A program made the position numbers and the translations under genes. Below, piece after piece: positions 12,120 to 22,699 of a stretch of 64,000 nucleotides of DNA. A model generated the notes under the pieces. The model was not told where the DNA came from and searched no databases. It worked only from the letters and a program-made list of their open reading frames with translations. Source of the stretch: Sabethes cyaneus (lineage: Eukaryota > Arthropoda > Insecta > Diptera > Culicidae). Location: NCBI RefSeq assembly GCF_943734655.1, contig NC_071354.1, forward strand, positions 40,448,744 through 40,512,743. The letters run 5' to 3'. How positions within the stretch are numbered: position 1 is the stretch's first letter; each line of letters begins with the position of its first letter.

Positions 12120-12327
12120 GTGGCCAGCTGCAAGTGACGTGGGATGCTGCTGGTCGTTTCGTTGTCGCGAGCAGCATATTTCCTGCCAATTCCAGAACTT
12201 TAGCAGCCAGATATTTCATCACGCCAGCGAAACGAGTGCTCCAGCTCCAACACACGCTCAGCATACTTTCCTCTCCTCAGCAGCCGATGAATACGACCGA
12301 CCGGGAACTGCAAACATGCACGACTGT
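12120..12327 (-). pseudogene. Histone H2A pseudogene (clear)
   Basis: Minus strand. One continuous frame reads RACLQFPVGRIHRLLRR then GKYAER, nearly identical to the canonical H2A N-terminal fold region. After a 2-nt insertion it continues VGAGALVSLA, then after a 4-nt loss VMKYLAAKVLELAGN, then after a further 2-nt insertion AARDN...SIPRHLQLA. Residues typical of canonical H2A (RKGNYAERVGAGAPVY-type loop) distinguish it from the H2A.Z/H2Av variant. The N-terminal tail before RA and the part after HLQLA are not recognisable. Three indels and the missing C-terminal third make it non-functional. H2A packages DNA in nucleosomes; this copy is a remnant. Confidence 0.88.
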
Positions 12328-12399
12328 GTCACCGCTCGTGTTGCCGTTGGTGGTACATCTCAATAAAGAATTTTCAAGCCAATTAGCAATCAACGAGAG

Positions 12400-13108
12400 A
12401 GGGTAGGATTCTATTTAATTCTCTTGTAACTTTGTTATAGTAGAATTAAATGGAACTTTCCATCAACTTTCTCATTGATTTCTGAATTGTACCAAACCTT
12501 ATTCGATAATATTTGGAAATCATTCCAACCAATCACAAAGCGACAATTTCTAGTACGACCGAGTGATTTCTAGTGATCGAGTTATTCTCAATTTTTCAAT
12601 AACGCGCATTGAAAATCAATAGTTTTCTATATTTTCAAAATTTTCCAAATCGATTTTCCGATCAATTGGTGTAAATATCTTGGAAATCTATTGAAAATTG
12701 ACTGAATTATAATCCGCAGCGTGAAAACGTGTTCCTACTTTGATGACGTCATTTTAAACAACCAATAACGAAGCGAGAATTCTGGTAAAACATGGGTTCA
12801 TTATTTTCAATTTTTTGAATAGTTCAACATCAAGAATCCATACTTTTCTTCATTTGGGTCAATTTTTAGAAGATTTTCCAATCGATTGGTGCAAGAATAT
12901 TGAAAATTGATCGGAAAACCGCTGAGCTATTAGCGCTCAAAACCTATCATTTTTCGTGACGCTCGCATTTTTCGATTTTTTGGAATGACACCCTATCTCA
13001 AAACTTGCCGTAAGACGTAGTCCTACGTCAAAAATTGATCAATAACAAAACCACCAAAAACTACCTATACCTACCACGGTCGCGAGTGTTGCCGTCCGTA
13101 CTAAAATA
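12400..13108 (-). repeat. Dispersed repeat with GTAGGACTACGTC motif, copy 1
   Basis: Contains GTAAGACGTAGTCCTACGTC at 13010-13029, 'gacaccctatctc' just before it, and 'gagctattagcgctcaaaa' at about 12924-12943. Read on the minus strand these occur in the same order as in 46130-46700. A third copy of the motif is at 58266. The last 70 bases (13030-13085) are a scrap of the Helitron-like repeat interior ('aataacaaaaccaccaaaaac'). Confidence 0.55.
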
Positions 13109-13254
13109 CACTGAAGTCGCTTTTTACGCGACTATTTTTACGCGAATTTCGGAATTTACGCGGTTTTTTACGTGAATTTCGAAATTTACGCGGCTTTTTT
13201 ACGCGGTTTTGATTTACGCGGGACGTATCCTTCACGTAAAAAGCGACTTGAGTG
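13109..13254. mobile_element. 146-bp Tc1/mariner-type MITE
   Basis: Terminal inverted repeats: left CACTGAAGTCGCTTTTTACG, right 'cgtaaaaagcgacttgagtg', with one mismatch in 20. TA lies immediately outside both ends (13107-13108 and 13255-13256), the duplication expected for Tc1/mariner. Internal text consists of two copies of a roughly 30-bp 'tttacgcgaatttcg' unit. No coding capacity. Confidence 0.85.
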
Positions 13255-13719
13255 TATTACCATTTTAAGGGTTGGTAATAAAACCTAAATTGCTACGTTG
13301 GACGTGCTGCTCGAGCCACAAATACTGATACGTCGGATTAGAAATTTGCGGTATGATTTAGGAACATCTTAGTTTGTCAAAAAGAAAGCTCTTGGTTGCA
13401 AGATTACAATTAAGCAAATCTTCAGCATTATGCATCTACCCCCTTTTTAGAATGGCGTAGCAACGCGCGCCGGGTCCTCCAGTTAGTTCATATATTTAAA
13501 ATCTCTACTCGTCGCCGATAATACGATAATACGAGTAAGGAGATTCAACGCATTCAAGCTGAAAACCGAGCTTAATTTTCCCTCTCCACTTTAAGCAATA
13601 AGCACACGCCGCCACACAAAGCCGATGATGTACGAAATGCTAATCAGATCCGCAATTCTCTAAGGACTCGAGACTGTTGTTCGTTATTTCGACCTATTTA
13701 TCGACTTTCACTTACGGAA
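13255..13719. other. Non-coding spacer
   Basis: No gene recognised. 13303-13338 ('gacgtgctgctcgagccacaaatactgata') is repeated near 49719-49744, so at least this piece is dispersed. Confidence 0.4.
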
Positions 13720-14262
13720 GACATAAGGTTTTTTTTATAATTCCCGTCTTCACTGAAAAGCGACTATTCAAGCATATTATTGAAATTACGCAACTGACTT
13801 TATTTCTAAAATTCGTCGTACCGCTTTAAAATCCGTCCATCAAAATTTTTCATCGTCGGAACTAAAAATCACAACAATGGTTACGAAGCTAACGCGCATG
13901 TATTTGTTTAGGACGGCATGACAAATGTTATTCTACAAAATTTCTGCAGGTCAGGCAAGTTTTCCTCGCTGTAGAATAACCACAATGCCTTGCGTGAGTT
14001 ATTTTCATTTATGAATGACGGAAATTAAAACGATCAGTCGACATTGTCTTCTTCGTCGCACGAAAAAACGTTGGAAATTAGGCTGGTAAGACTTCTTAAA
14101 TGATAAAAAATATTTAAATGGATCTCAGCTCACTTTGATTGATCGTGAATGATAGTCAACAAACTAAAATATTAGGAAATAACTAATTTTGCATTGTGTG
14201 TCATAAAAATGCTGATATTTTTAATAATTTGTGTTGGATAGGACAGGAATAGGCAATTACAT
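13720..14262 (+). mobile_element. M1 MITE-like element, copy 1 (internally deleted)
   Basis: Collinear with 52957-53997 from 'attcccgtc' through 'gaaattacgcaactgactttat', 'tcgtcgcacgaaaaaacgttgg' and 'aataatttgtgttgg' to 'aggacaggaatagg'. It lacks about 100 bp near the left end and lacks the 377-bp element nested in the second copy. Both ends carry variants of TTCCCGTCcTA in opposite orientation, suggesting imperfect terminal inverted repeats. Confidence 0.65.
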
Positions 14263-14299
14263 GCCTAAATGCATTTGCCGAAAGAAAAGTGTTTAATTT

Positions 14300-14580
14300 T
14301 GGCGGAGTACAAACGGAAAGCGGAGAGTGGCGTTGGCGTGTATGCCACGGGCGAGATTCCTGTTGTACACCTGGCGACGCCTGGTTTGGGTGTGCCGGCC
14401 ACGTCGCAAGAATGCCAAACGTCTGTGCAGTGAAATCCGTTTTCTTCAAAAACCCCACCTGCCGGTAGAGGGGCTCAACGTGATAGATGGCTCGACCAGG
14501 TTGAAGCCGACTTGCGTGTGTCAAGATACTCAACTAATTGGCGACGAGTAACCCAGGACCGAGTACCTATAGTAGAGAAG
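14300..14580 (+). pseudogene. RTE-like non-LTR ORF2, C-terminal scrap
   Basis: Frames read CAGHVARMPNVCAVKSVFFKNP and, after shifts, RWLDQVEADLRVSRYS..NWRRVTQDR. This is the conserved tail (W.GHV.RMP..., R...WLDQVE.DL, W) of the endonuclease-reverse transcriptase family found elsewhere in this window. The stretch has frameshifts and no RT core. Confidence 0.75.
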
Positions 14581-15039
14581 AATTCTTAATATAGCAAGAG
14601 CTACTCCGGCACAATGCTGCCAAAGTAAGAAAATTTTCAGAATTTATGCCTTCCATCACTCCCGACGATTTGCTTTCAGCACACTGCGACGAGATCTGTT
14701 TGGTTTGGAAGTCTCGAGTGTGTCGTTCTCATTTAATATTCAACTGGGCCTATTATTTCAAGAATAAACACTACTTGCGGGGACTTGGCCGGACGAACTG
14801 GTATCCTGGGTGTTTGTGGATCAGTCAAAAAACTCTTGTCGGTCGACAACACTACCATGGACAGCGAGCAGATTCCAATTTAACTCGTTGTATGTACATC
14901 AGACGGCGATGACTGATCGATCATCGATCATCCGTGTCCAACCTGTGATCAGACCATTCTGAGACGAATTGAAATTAGAACTACGGAAGCCCTTTTTTCC
15001 CCAATCAGAGTTTAATATTTACAGTCATCGTCCAGTCCG
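14581..15039. other. Non-coding spacer
   Basis: No recognised gene; an 88-codon frame at 14646-14912 shows no known motif. Confidence 0.4.
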
Positions 15040-15300
15040 GAACCTGTGTGGGGAATCGGAGAAAGGGTCTTCTTCCAAACACAAATTCAAGGCAAGTACG
15101 ATTTCAACGCCCCATCACCTTCACCTCGAGAACATCAATAATGGACAGATTCGATTGGAAACTGCACCTGGGTCTTACTACCAGAATGTGCGTGGGGCTC
15201 GGATGGAAATAGACGATTTATCCCTCACTGTTTCTAATTGCGAGCTCATTCACGGAAATTGTGTTGAAAGCATTGAGCAAGCGTGTGGCGCGCTATAGCT
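15040..15300 (+). pseudogene. Jockey-like ORF2 endonuclease start, scrap
   Basis: The frame reads YYQNVRGARMEIDDLSLTVS. This closely resembles the first motif of the APE-type endonuclease of Jockey/CR1-like ORF2 proteins (YYQNVRGLRTKxDD), where the Asn helps bind the catalytic metal. The remainder of the nuclease is missing. No matching RT lies downstream on this strand before the mariner pseudogene. Confidence 0.6.
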
Positions 15301-15568
15301 CTGCATATTCGCATTGGTAAGAGGAAATGCTTATCTATAGTTCCCTATAGGGACTATTTCAGGTATCATGAACTGAAGCTTGTCTCATAGTTTTCGAGTT
15401 TTTCGCATGTACATAAAGCGTGTGCTTCATCGAATTGCATTACGGAAGAAACGCTGTAGAGTAATTACACATTAGGTATTTTCTCTTGAAAATTTGGGTA
15501 CAAGTAGTTTAGTGTGCATTGTTTACACAGCATTTTTATCGCTGCCAGTTTTTCGAAAATTGGAAAAA

Positions 15569-16790
15569 ATGGCGTCACCCGAAAAGGAACGTCGCGAATT
15601 GATTTTGCGCAAGCACCGGGAAAATCCTCAACTAGGGTATGTCGCTGCTTCGTCGTAATTGCCTATTTCCGTCCTATCCAACACAAATTATTAAAAATAT
15701 CAGCGTTTGTATGACACACAATGCAAAACTAGTTATTCCCTAATATTTTAGTTTGTTGTCTATCAGACGCGATCAATCAAAGTGAGCTGAGATCTATTTA
15801 AATGCTTTTTATCATTAAAGAAGTCCTACCAGCCAGATTTCGGAAAGTAAATGTGTTTTAATCAAATCAGCACAAGAACTTTTGGAGTATTCATTAAATC
15901 CATCCAACAAATGACGAAAATTAGAATGGCTTTACTTACTACGACGGGAATTAGAAATAAACCCATCTTATCGGAACATCGGAAAACAACTCAGAATCGT
16001 GCACTCAACTATGAGGCGTGCGGTCAAACGTTACTACGAAACTCTGAGCATCGAACGGAAGGAGAAATGCGGTCAGAATGGATGTTCTATTGGTGATCAG
16101 GATCACAACCGTATCGTGAAAGCGATTACGCGGCATCTCAATGCTTCGATCAGGGATGTTGCCAAAAAGTTGAATCTGTCCAAGTCTTTCTCTCAGAGAG
16201 TCAAGGACCGGGACTATCTGCATATGTAAAAAGTGCAGAAGGCTTCAAACCGTGATAAAAGGCAAAATACGGTGGGAAAGTCACGGGTTCGGAACGTCAA
16301 GGCGTCAAGGCGGCCTTCCGGCAGCTTCCACGGCTACCGTTCTTCACCGCCCAGCATACGTTTGAAGTTCCGGAGGAAGCCAAGAAATACATGATTTGTC
16401 AAGCCATCTGCTCATGTGGCAAACGGAGTGCGCCGTTCATTACTACCGGGATTGTAAACGGGCAGATCTACCTCAAGGAGTGTCTACAGAAGGGTCTGCT
16501 TCATCTGTTGAAGCAATATGAGGGCCCTACGATCTTCTGGACGGATCTAGCTTCGTGCCACTGTTCAAAGGATATCCTGAAGTGGTACGAAGCCAACGGA
16601 GTCACTTTCGTACCCAAGGACATGAACCCCCCACCTCCCAACGTATCGGAACTAAAGCCCGTCTAAAAATACTGGGTTATTATGCAGGCACTACGAAGCA
16701 TCCCAAGAAGGTCAAATCTGAAGAAGACATGAAGAAAAAGTGGGTTGGTATTAGGCGACCTATAAGTGTAGAACAGATTTTTCTCTGAGG
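15569..16790 (+). pseudogene. DD37E (ITmD37E) mariner transposase pseudogene
   Basis: Starts ATG at 15569 with MASPEKERRELILRKHRENP, is broken by an M1 insertion, then resumes with IGKQLRIVHSTMRRAVKRYY (N-terminal helix-turn-helix), NASIRDVAKKLNLSKS (second DNA-binding helix), QLPRLPFFTAQHTFEVPEE, CQAICSCGKRSAPFIT, FWTDLASCH and KWYEANGVTFVPKDMNP. The second catalytic Asp is at 16544-16546. The position of the catalytic Glu, before KYW, is a TAA stop at 16664-16666, with 39 residues between where the family has 37 because of two extra prolines. The first catalytic Asp (in the DDETY motif) is lost in a deletion near 16290. The protein normally cuts and pastes DNA at TA; this copy cannot. Terminal repeats were not identified. 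Confidence 0.88.
15645..15967 (-). mobile_element. M1 MITE-like element, copy 2 (reverse, internally deleted)
   Basis: 15660-15840 is the reverse complement of the right part of copy 1 (about 14090-14262), and 15845-15967 is the reverse complement of the left part of the copy at 52957. It interrupts the mariner frame: removing it joins CTAGGGTA to TCGGAACATC, restoring the residues LGYRNIGKQL. This sets the insertion limits to within a few bases. Confidence 0.7.
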
Positions 16791-17587
16791 AAAGGGGTTT
16801 GAGAGCTCAAAACACAGGGAAGCAATTTGGGCCCATTTCTGTTCACGTTATTCTAAAATAATGTGGTGGCTCAATTAAGAGTTGAATGCCAGCTGGTTTA
16901 TGCAAAGGTTCTTAAACCGCATGATTCAGTCTGGTCAACCGAGGAAACCCATTAACCTCAAGTTGATCTGATCACCGTTGTAGGCTAGCGCCTTTGCTAT
17001 AAATTCATTATTACCATTTCAAAGCGCGTGGTGATGATGATGATCAGATGCTCTACGAATCCAATCCTGTGCGGTTTCTACTTACTATGCTTGAAGTTTG
17101 ACTTCAACCTTCACTATTCTTTAATCATCTCCAAAGCAAATAGGCAACTGTCATTCGTTCTAAGATAGCTCAAAAATTGGCACAGTCTGAAGTCCGACCT
17201 ACCCTCGAAAATGCTCTCCATAAGACCTAAGATTAAGTAAGGAAGATTTGCGCAACCTGCGGGCACGTGAAACATTGAATTTGCTATCCTCGTCACAACG
17301 ATATGCTGGAAGACAGAAGGAAAATGTACCGGCTAGTAGTGAAATTGCTGAGTGGTGGAAAACCATGGTACAATGACAGCGTTGTTTCGTGAATTACCGC
17401 ATTTTAGTTTGGAAAAACCTCAAATCAATGTAGAAATCAATTAAGAAAAGTTTGACTAATACTTGTATTTATGTATCCTAGTTTTAGTTTTTTTTTTCAT
17501 TAAGACAAACACATTGTCGAGTGAATTTTAATGCAATATAAAATATACAAACAGCAGAAGGTTCAAATCATCACCTTTATAGTAGAA
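16791..17587. other. Non-coding spacer
   Basis: No gene or paired repeat recognised. Confidence 0.4.
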
Positions 17588-17910
17588 CTAGCTGACCCGA
17601 CAAACTTCGTATTGCCACAAATTAACCTGTGTTGTACATAAATCATGAATCTCGGATGATCTTTGTCACAATCTCGAGTTTTGCAAGCCCCCAGTGGGCG
17701 GCGCTTCCGACGGCGGGTCACCGGCAACACTCGCGACCGTCTCGTCCTGAATAATCTAGTGTTACTATAGATAGTTTTTGTGGTCTTGTATTGACTAATG
17801 TTTTATGGAAGAGTCTCGAATTTCTCGAGTTCGATTAGTTTTTGAGTTTCGCAAAAATTTCTGTTTTTTTATTTGTATGAGAGTCCATATCCCCCTACCA
17901 CAGGGGTGAG

Positions 17911-18911
17911 CATTGGCGTAGCTAGAGGGGGTGCCTGGGGTACCAGGCCCCCTCCAGAATTCTGCAGGCCCCCTCCAGAAATTTTCCTCATTGGAATTGG
18001 AAACCGGGAAAAAACTCAGTGTATATGTTCCCGCTGTGTAGGTATTTTCTTTTTCAAGCTGTTTCAAGCGTTCGTCTCCATTCAACTACAACTTGGACCA
18101 CTCGTCGCAAATCACTTTCGACCTGGTCGAGCCATCTTGCACGTTGAGCCTCCCTGTTCCTGATGCTGGTGCAGTTGTTAACAAGAACTGTTTTCGTCGC
18201 ACTGTAGCCTACTGACTTTCGCCAGATGACGATGGCAATCTCTCCAAACAGTGCTTATAGCTCATGATTCATACGTCTTCGCTGCTCTCCGCTTTCAGTT
18301 TGTACTCCTTCAAATATCGTCCGCAGTACCTTCCGATCGAGCATAGCGTATGCCTAGCCTTTTTGAAGGGCAAAGGAAGTCTAATTTCCCGGTTAAATGT
18401 GCAACTAGATCCCCTTACTAGTGATGTTGTCCGTGTGCACCAGCAATCCCAAATACACGAACCCATCTGCTTCACTTCTAGTTCGTCGCCTTCCACAGTT
18501 ACCGTCCGCGAGAGGCACGCGTTTGTTTCCTTTGAGTATTTGGTCTTTGCCGCATTTATGTTTAGAACACTCGTTCTAGATTCCGATTTCGTTGGACCAC
18601 CCCTTCAAGTGCGATGTTGAATAGCATGCAAAATAAGCCGACACCTTGTTCCAACTTTCGCCGCGTCTGCCATAGCTGGTCTCGATCGACTGTATCGTAA
18701 GTTGCTTTGAAATTAATAAAGATGTGATGCGCGGACAGGTTGTACTCCCGACATTTCTGGTAATTGCGCGGATCCTCATCAAGCCCGCCTGGTATTTCCC
18801 TACAAAACCTTGTGCTATCGGTGTCAGCCAGAGTAACAAGATCATTATCAAAATTTTTTTGAAAGGCACCCCGTAGGCCCCCTCCTGGGAAATTTGCTAG
18901 CTACGCCAATG
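17911..18911. mobile_element. hAT-like non-autonomous element, 1,001 bp
   Basis: Perfect 15-bp terminal inverted repeats CATTGGCGTAGCTAG / CTAGCTACGCCAATG, and an exact 8-bp direct duplication GGGGTGAG at 17903-17910 and 18912-18919. An 8-bp duplication and CAxTGGCG-type ends are typical of hAT transposons. The uninterrupted sequence 'acaggggtgagaggtctctaac' is present in copy 4 of the host repeat (about 60488). No transposase inside. Most of the interior is a captured minus-strand reverse transcriptase fragment. Confidence 0.93.
18050..18870 (-). pseudogene. RTE-like reverse transcriptase fragment carried in the hAT element
   Basis: Minus-strand text near 18560-18845 reads HHIFINFKATYDTVDRDQLW and then LFCMLFNIALEG (RT palm segments). 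Text near 18080-18330 reads, across frames, GEQRRRMNHEL and then RWLDQVESDL (the C-terminal tail of the same family). The catalytic DD segment is missing, so the fragment has an internal deletion as well as stops. It lies wholly inside the hAT-like ends, so it moved with, or was captured by, that element. Confidence 0.75.
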
Positions 18912-20181
18912 GGGGTGAGAGGTCTCTAACTATCGTAAAATAAATTCAAGACTCCAAAATCTCCCACATGCCAAATTTGGTTCCATTTGCTTGATTAGTT
19001 CTCAAGTTATAAGGAAATTTGAATTTCATTTGTATGGGAGCTCCCCTCTTAAAGGGGGAAGGGGTCGTAATTCACCATAGAAAAAATTTCTGCCATCTAA
19101 AGCTCCCACATGCCAAATTTGGTTCCATTTGATTGATTAGTTCTCGAGATAAGAGGAAATTTGCATTTCATTTGTATGGAAGCCCACCCTCTTTAAGGGG
19201 AGATGGGCCATAACTCGCTTTCTAAAGAAGAGAGGGGTCTCAATTCACCATAGAAAAGAATCTTGCGTCCAAAACCACTTACATGTCAAATTTGGTTCCA
19301 TTTGCTTGATTAGTTCTAGAGTTATGAGGAAATTAGTATTTCGTTTGTATGAGTGTCCCCCCCCCCTCTTAAAACGGTAAGGGGTCCTAATTCATCATAG
19401 AAAAAATGGTTGCCTCCAAAAATACCCACATGCCAAATATGGTTCCATTTTCTTAATTAGTTCTCGAGTTATGAGGAAATTTGTATTTCGTTTGTATAGG
19501 AGCCCCCCCCTCTTAAAGTGGGGAGGGGTCCCAGTTCATCATAGAAAAAATTTTTGTCTCCAAAACACCCACGTGTCAAATTTGGTTCCATTTGCTTGAT
19601 TAGTTCTCGAGTTATGAGGAAATTTGTGTTTCGTTTGTATAGGAGCCCCCCCTTTTAAAGTGGGGAGGGGTTCTAATTCACCATAGAAAATATTCATGCC
19701 CTAGAAAACTTTCACATGCCAAATTTGGTTCCATTTGCTTGATTAGTTCTCGAGTTATGAGGAAATTTGCATTTCATTTGTATAGGAGCCCCCCTTCATA
19801 AAGCGGGGAGGGGTCCCAATTCATCATAGAAAAAAATTTTGTCTCCAAAAACACCCACATGCCAAATTTGGTTCCATTTGCTTAATTACTTCTCGAGTTA
19901 TGAGGAAAATTGTGTTTCTTTGGTACAGGAGCCCCCCCTCTTAAAGTGGGGAGGGGTCCTAATTTACTATAGAAAGTTATGCAGAAATTTGTGTTTCATT
20001 TATATGGGAGCCTTCCCCTCTTAGTGGGGGGAGGGGTTTCTAACCATCACTAAAACCTTTCCTGGCCCCAAAAACCTCTACATGCATATTTTCATGCCGA
20101 TTGGTTCAGTAGTTTTCGATTCTATAAGGAACATACGGACAGACAGACAGACAGACAGAAATCCTTCTTTATAGGTATAGA

Positions 20182-22699
20182 TGTATGTAATATAATCTAC
20201 CATTGCAACATGAAGTTATAGTAAATGGTTACCAAAATAAATCGAACTTCACCTTCACTTATCTGTCACTGCCTTCAAGGCACAAACAGAACTAATGTAA
20301 GTCAAAAGAAGACACCCGTTAGGTTCTTCTGGCAGAAGAATGGTTGTGCTGCCAGCAAAGAAAATAAACAATCATCAAAAAATCATGAAGAGCAGAACTG
20401 TACCGATCGGGACACATAAGTTCAGTATCGATTTCGTGACATTCTGCATATGCTGATGTTTGCTCTTCCATTTGCAGTGGAATCTCCCCTTGGCCAGCAG
20501 CAGCAGCAGCAGTAACAGCAGCCCAGCGTGATATGCACGATTGGTGCTCTTCAGGTTACGCCTCTACTTCGCGGGCTGCTTTCTCCCGGTTGATTCGTTC
20601 GTACTTGAGACCCTCGAGGCCATCACTCCGGCAGAAGGAGATGACATTCATCCGCTTATCTCAACACGACTGCAAACATTATTACGTTTCAATTTTATAA
20701 TTTATTCAAATCCATATCTTGGCGATGTATCGCCATTGCACGCCATATTCAGATGTCGTTTATCGTACTAAAGTAACCTGGGAAAGTAAACGGGTGAGTG
20801 TGAACGATCGTCTCCTTCCACACTCCAGGACCGGCGACGAACCAAATTATCGTCGCCCCATTCTGGCGCAGCGTTTCCGTCTTGCCGAAAAACAGGCTGC
20901 GGGTGATTTGTTCGCTGGATTTCACTAATGTGCTTTTGACAAACTGCAGTAGCTGTGCTGATGTCTTTTGGGCTTTCTATACCGATGTGAAAGACGGAGA
21001 AAACATCATTTATGCATCTGTTAATGCCAGTCGTTATTACCTGCCAGGTTGGGGAGAGCATTTTGCAGAAACATTTAGATTTAGATGTCCTAATAACGTT
21101 AGAACGCACATAGAATAGTGAAAAGTAATTAACTTTTGCTGACTTAAACAAAGTTCTTAAAACCTTTTCACGTTGCTAGACGCAAAAGTTACATTCTACT
21201 GAATGCAATTTGATCACTGCTTAAAGTTGCACCATCTGAGCACATCCGCAGCCAGTATGGCCTCCGGAGCGGAAGCCAACGGAACGTTCATGTCTTTTAT
21301 CAGACTCATTAATTATAATTAGAGAAAGAAAAGTGGACCATTCTCTGTCGCTTTCATCCATATTCGCCGTAATAGTGTCTTCATTAGGACGCGCTTTGAT
21401 AATAAATCTGTTAACACTAAGGCTGCATCACCGCGGGGTCTCCTGGCTGGCCATACAGCACACAGCACAGCACAGCTCATTGTGCAGGGCATGGCAGACG
21501 ATGCAGACGCAGTTCAGCTGGAAAACTGTTTATTCATACCCTAAATTTGGAACTAGCGAGAAAACAAACTCATATTTCCTCGCATCGTTTGCCTATTGTT
21601 CTACCAGTCGCCTTCGTTCCAGCCAGCCAGCCAGTGACGGCATGAGGTAAACGAAATTGATTTATTCAATAACTTGGAGCTGCCTCTGTCAAAACAAGTC
21701 GGGAATATTATTTTTCAAAAAGTAAGTAAGACCTAACGTCCGGAAAACCGAGACTTAAAAGGGAAAAGAGCACTGGCACTCCCGGAGATGCACCGGCAAC
21801 ATACCATCAGAACGCATCAGCCAATGTGACACATGCGACATCCATGGCCGCCCGGCCCGGTGAAAGTGAGGGATGAGGAATTCACACCGAGCACCATCAG
21901 GAAGCAGTGTATAGTTGCAGTGTTGTTCCGTATGAATTTCTTTTGTCTGTCATGATGTGCATCTCCGCTGTGCTGCGCTGCGCCACCAAGACGTCGCTCG
22001 TAGTCAAACGAAGCGAGCGGAAAAGATGGCAAGGAAACATTAAGTTGCACTTCCTGCTGTGCAACGTGGTGTGTAAATGAATGTTGATGGCTCCGTTGGT
22101 GGTGCTTTGGACCTTTTTTTTTCTAGTGCACAATCAACAAACAGTCAAGTCCGGTGATAGAAAACGGCATCATCATCTGTCTTGTAGCATTTTGAGCTAC
22201 ATTTAAGGGATTTGATGCCCGGGAATGCATTCCGAGAGGAGTGCCTGTGTACACTAGAACTAGAAGGAATTTTCCATGCATTTCCATTTTCCAATTGATA
22301 AAATGGTAAAAATATTTTTTACAATCGGCCCTTTGAAAAACTTTTTTGTGTCATCTACTATTGTATTCGATGAAAAATCTTCATGAATCGGGATTGTAGA
22401 ACATTCTTAGCACAGTGCTGAAGTAGTAACAAGTTATTTACCTGCTTCTTTCTTATGTGTAACTGGACCGCTGGCATACTAAAATAAAGAAAATAATAAA
22501 AATGACACACATTCATACAAAAATTAACTAAGCCAAAAAGGAATTTGGAGAAGCCTCAGATTATCAAATGTATTTGAACTAAAGCTTATTCAAGGCGTAA
22601 GATGAGACAACACCCCTTCGAAATGACATCAGGTACAGTGGTGTTTCGATTTAAACATACACAAATAAATCGGGAAATTGATTGGATACGTAATCTATT
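20182..22699. other. Long stretch without recognisable genes
   Basis: About 2.5 kb. A short CAG run (about 20496-20525) and purine/pyrimidine-mixed unique-looking sequence are present. Open frames reach 127 codons (20768-21151, minus) but overlap frames on the other strand and show no motif. Could include host non-coding DNA. Confidence 0.4.

Larger units (their letters stand above)
17588..20181 (-). mobile_element. Helitron-like non-autonomous element, copy 3
   Basis: The plus strand begins A|CTAGCTGACCCGACAAACTTCG and ends in a GACA run, then 'ataggtataGA|T'. On the minus strand this is A|TC...CTAG|T, as in copy 1. A 5-bp hairpin (GGCAA/TTGTC, one wobble) lies 11 bases from the CTAG end. 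The interior holds the 'gtgggcggcgcttccgacgg' block and at least eight units of 110-130 bp, each with 'atgccaaatttggttccatt', 'ttctcgagttatgagg' and a C-run/G-run pair. It is split by a hAT-like insertion at 17911-18911; removal of this and one 8-bp duplicate restores the sequence found in copy 4. No coding capacity. Confidence 0.65.

Noticed and set aside
17588..20181. CRISPR-like array because of regularly spaced repeats
   Set aside because: Units are 110-130 bp, degenerate, without unique spacers, and lie in an insect transposon.
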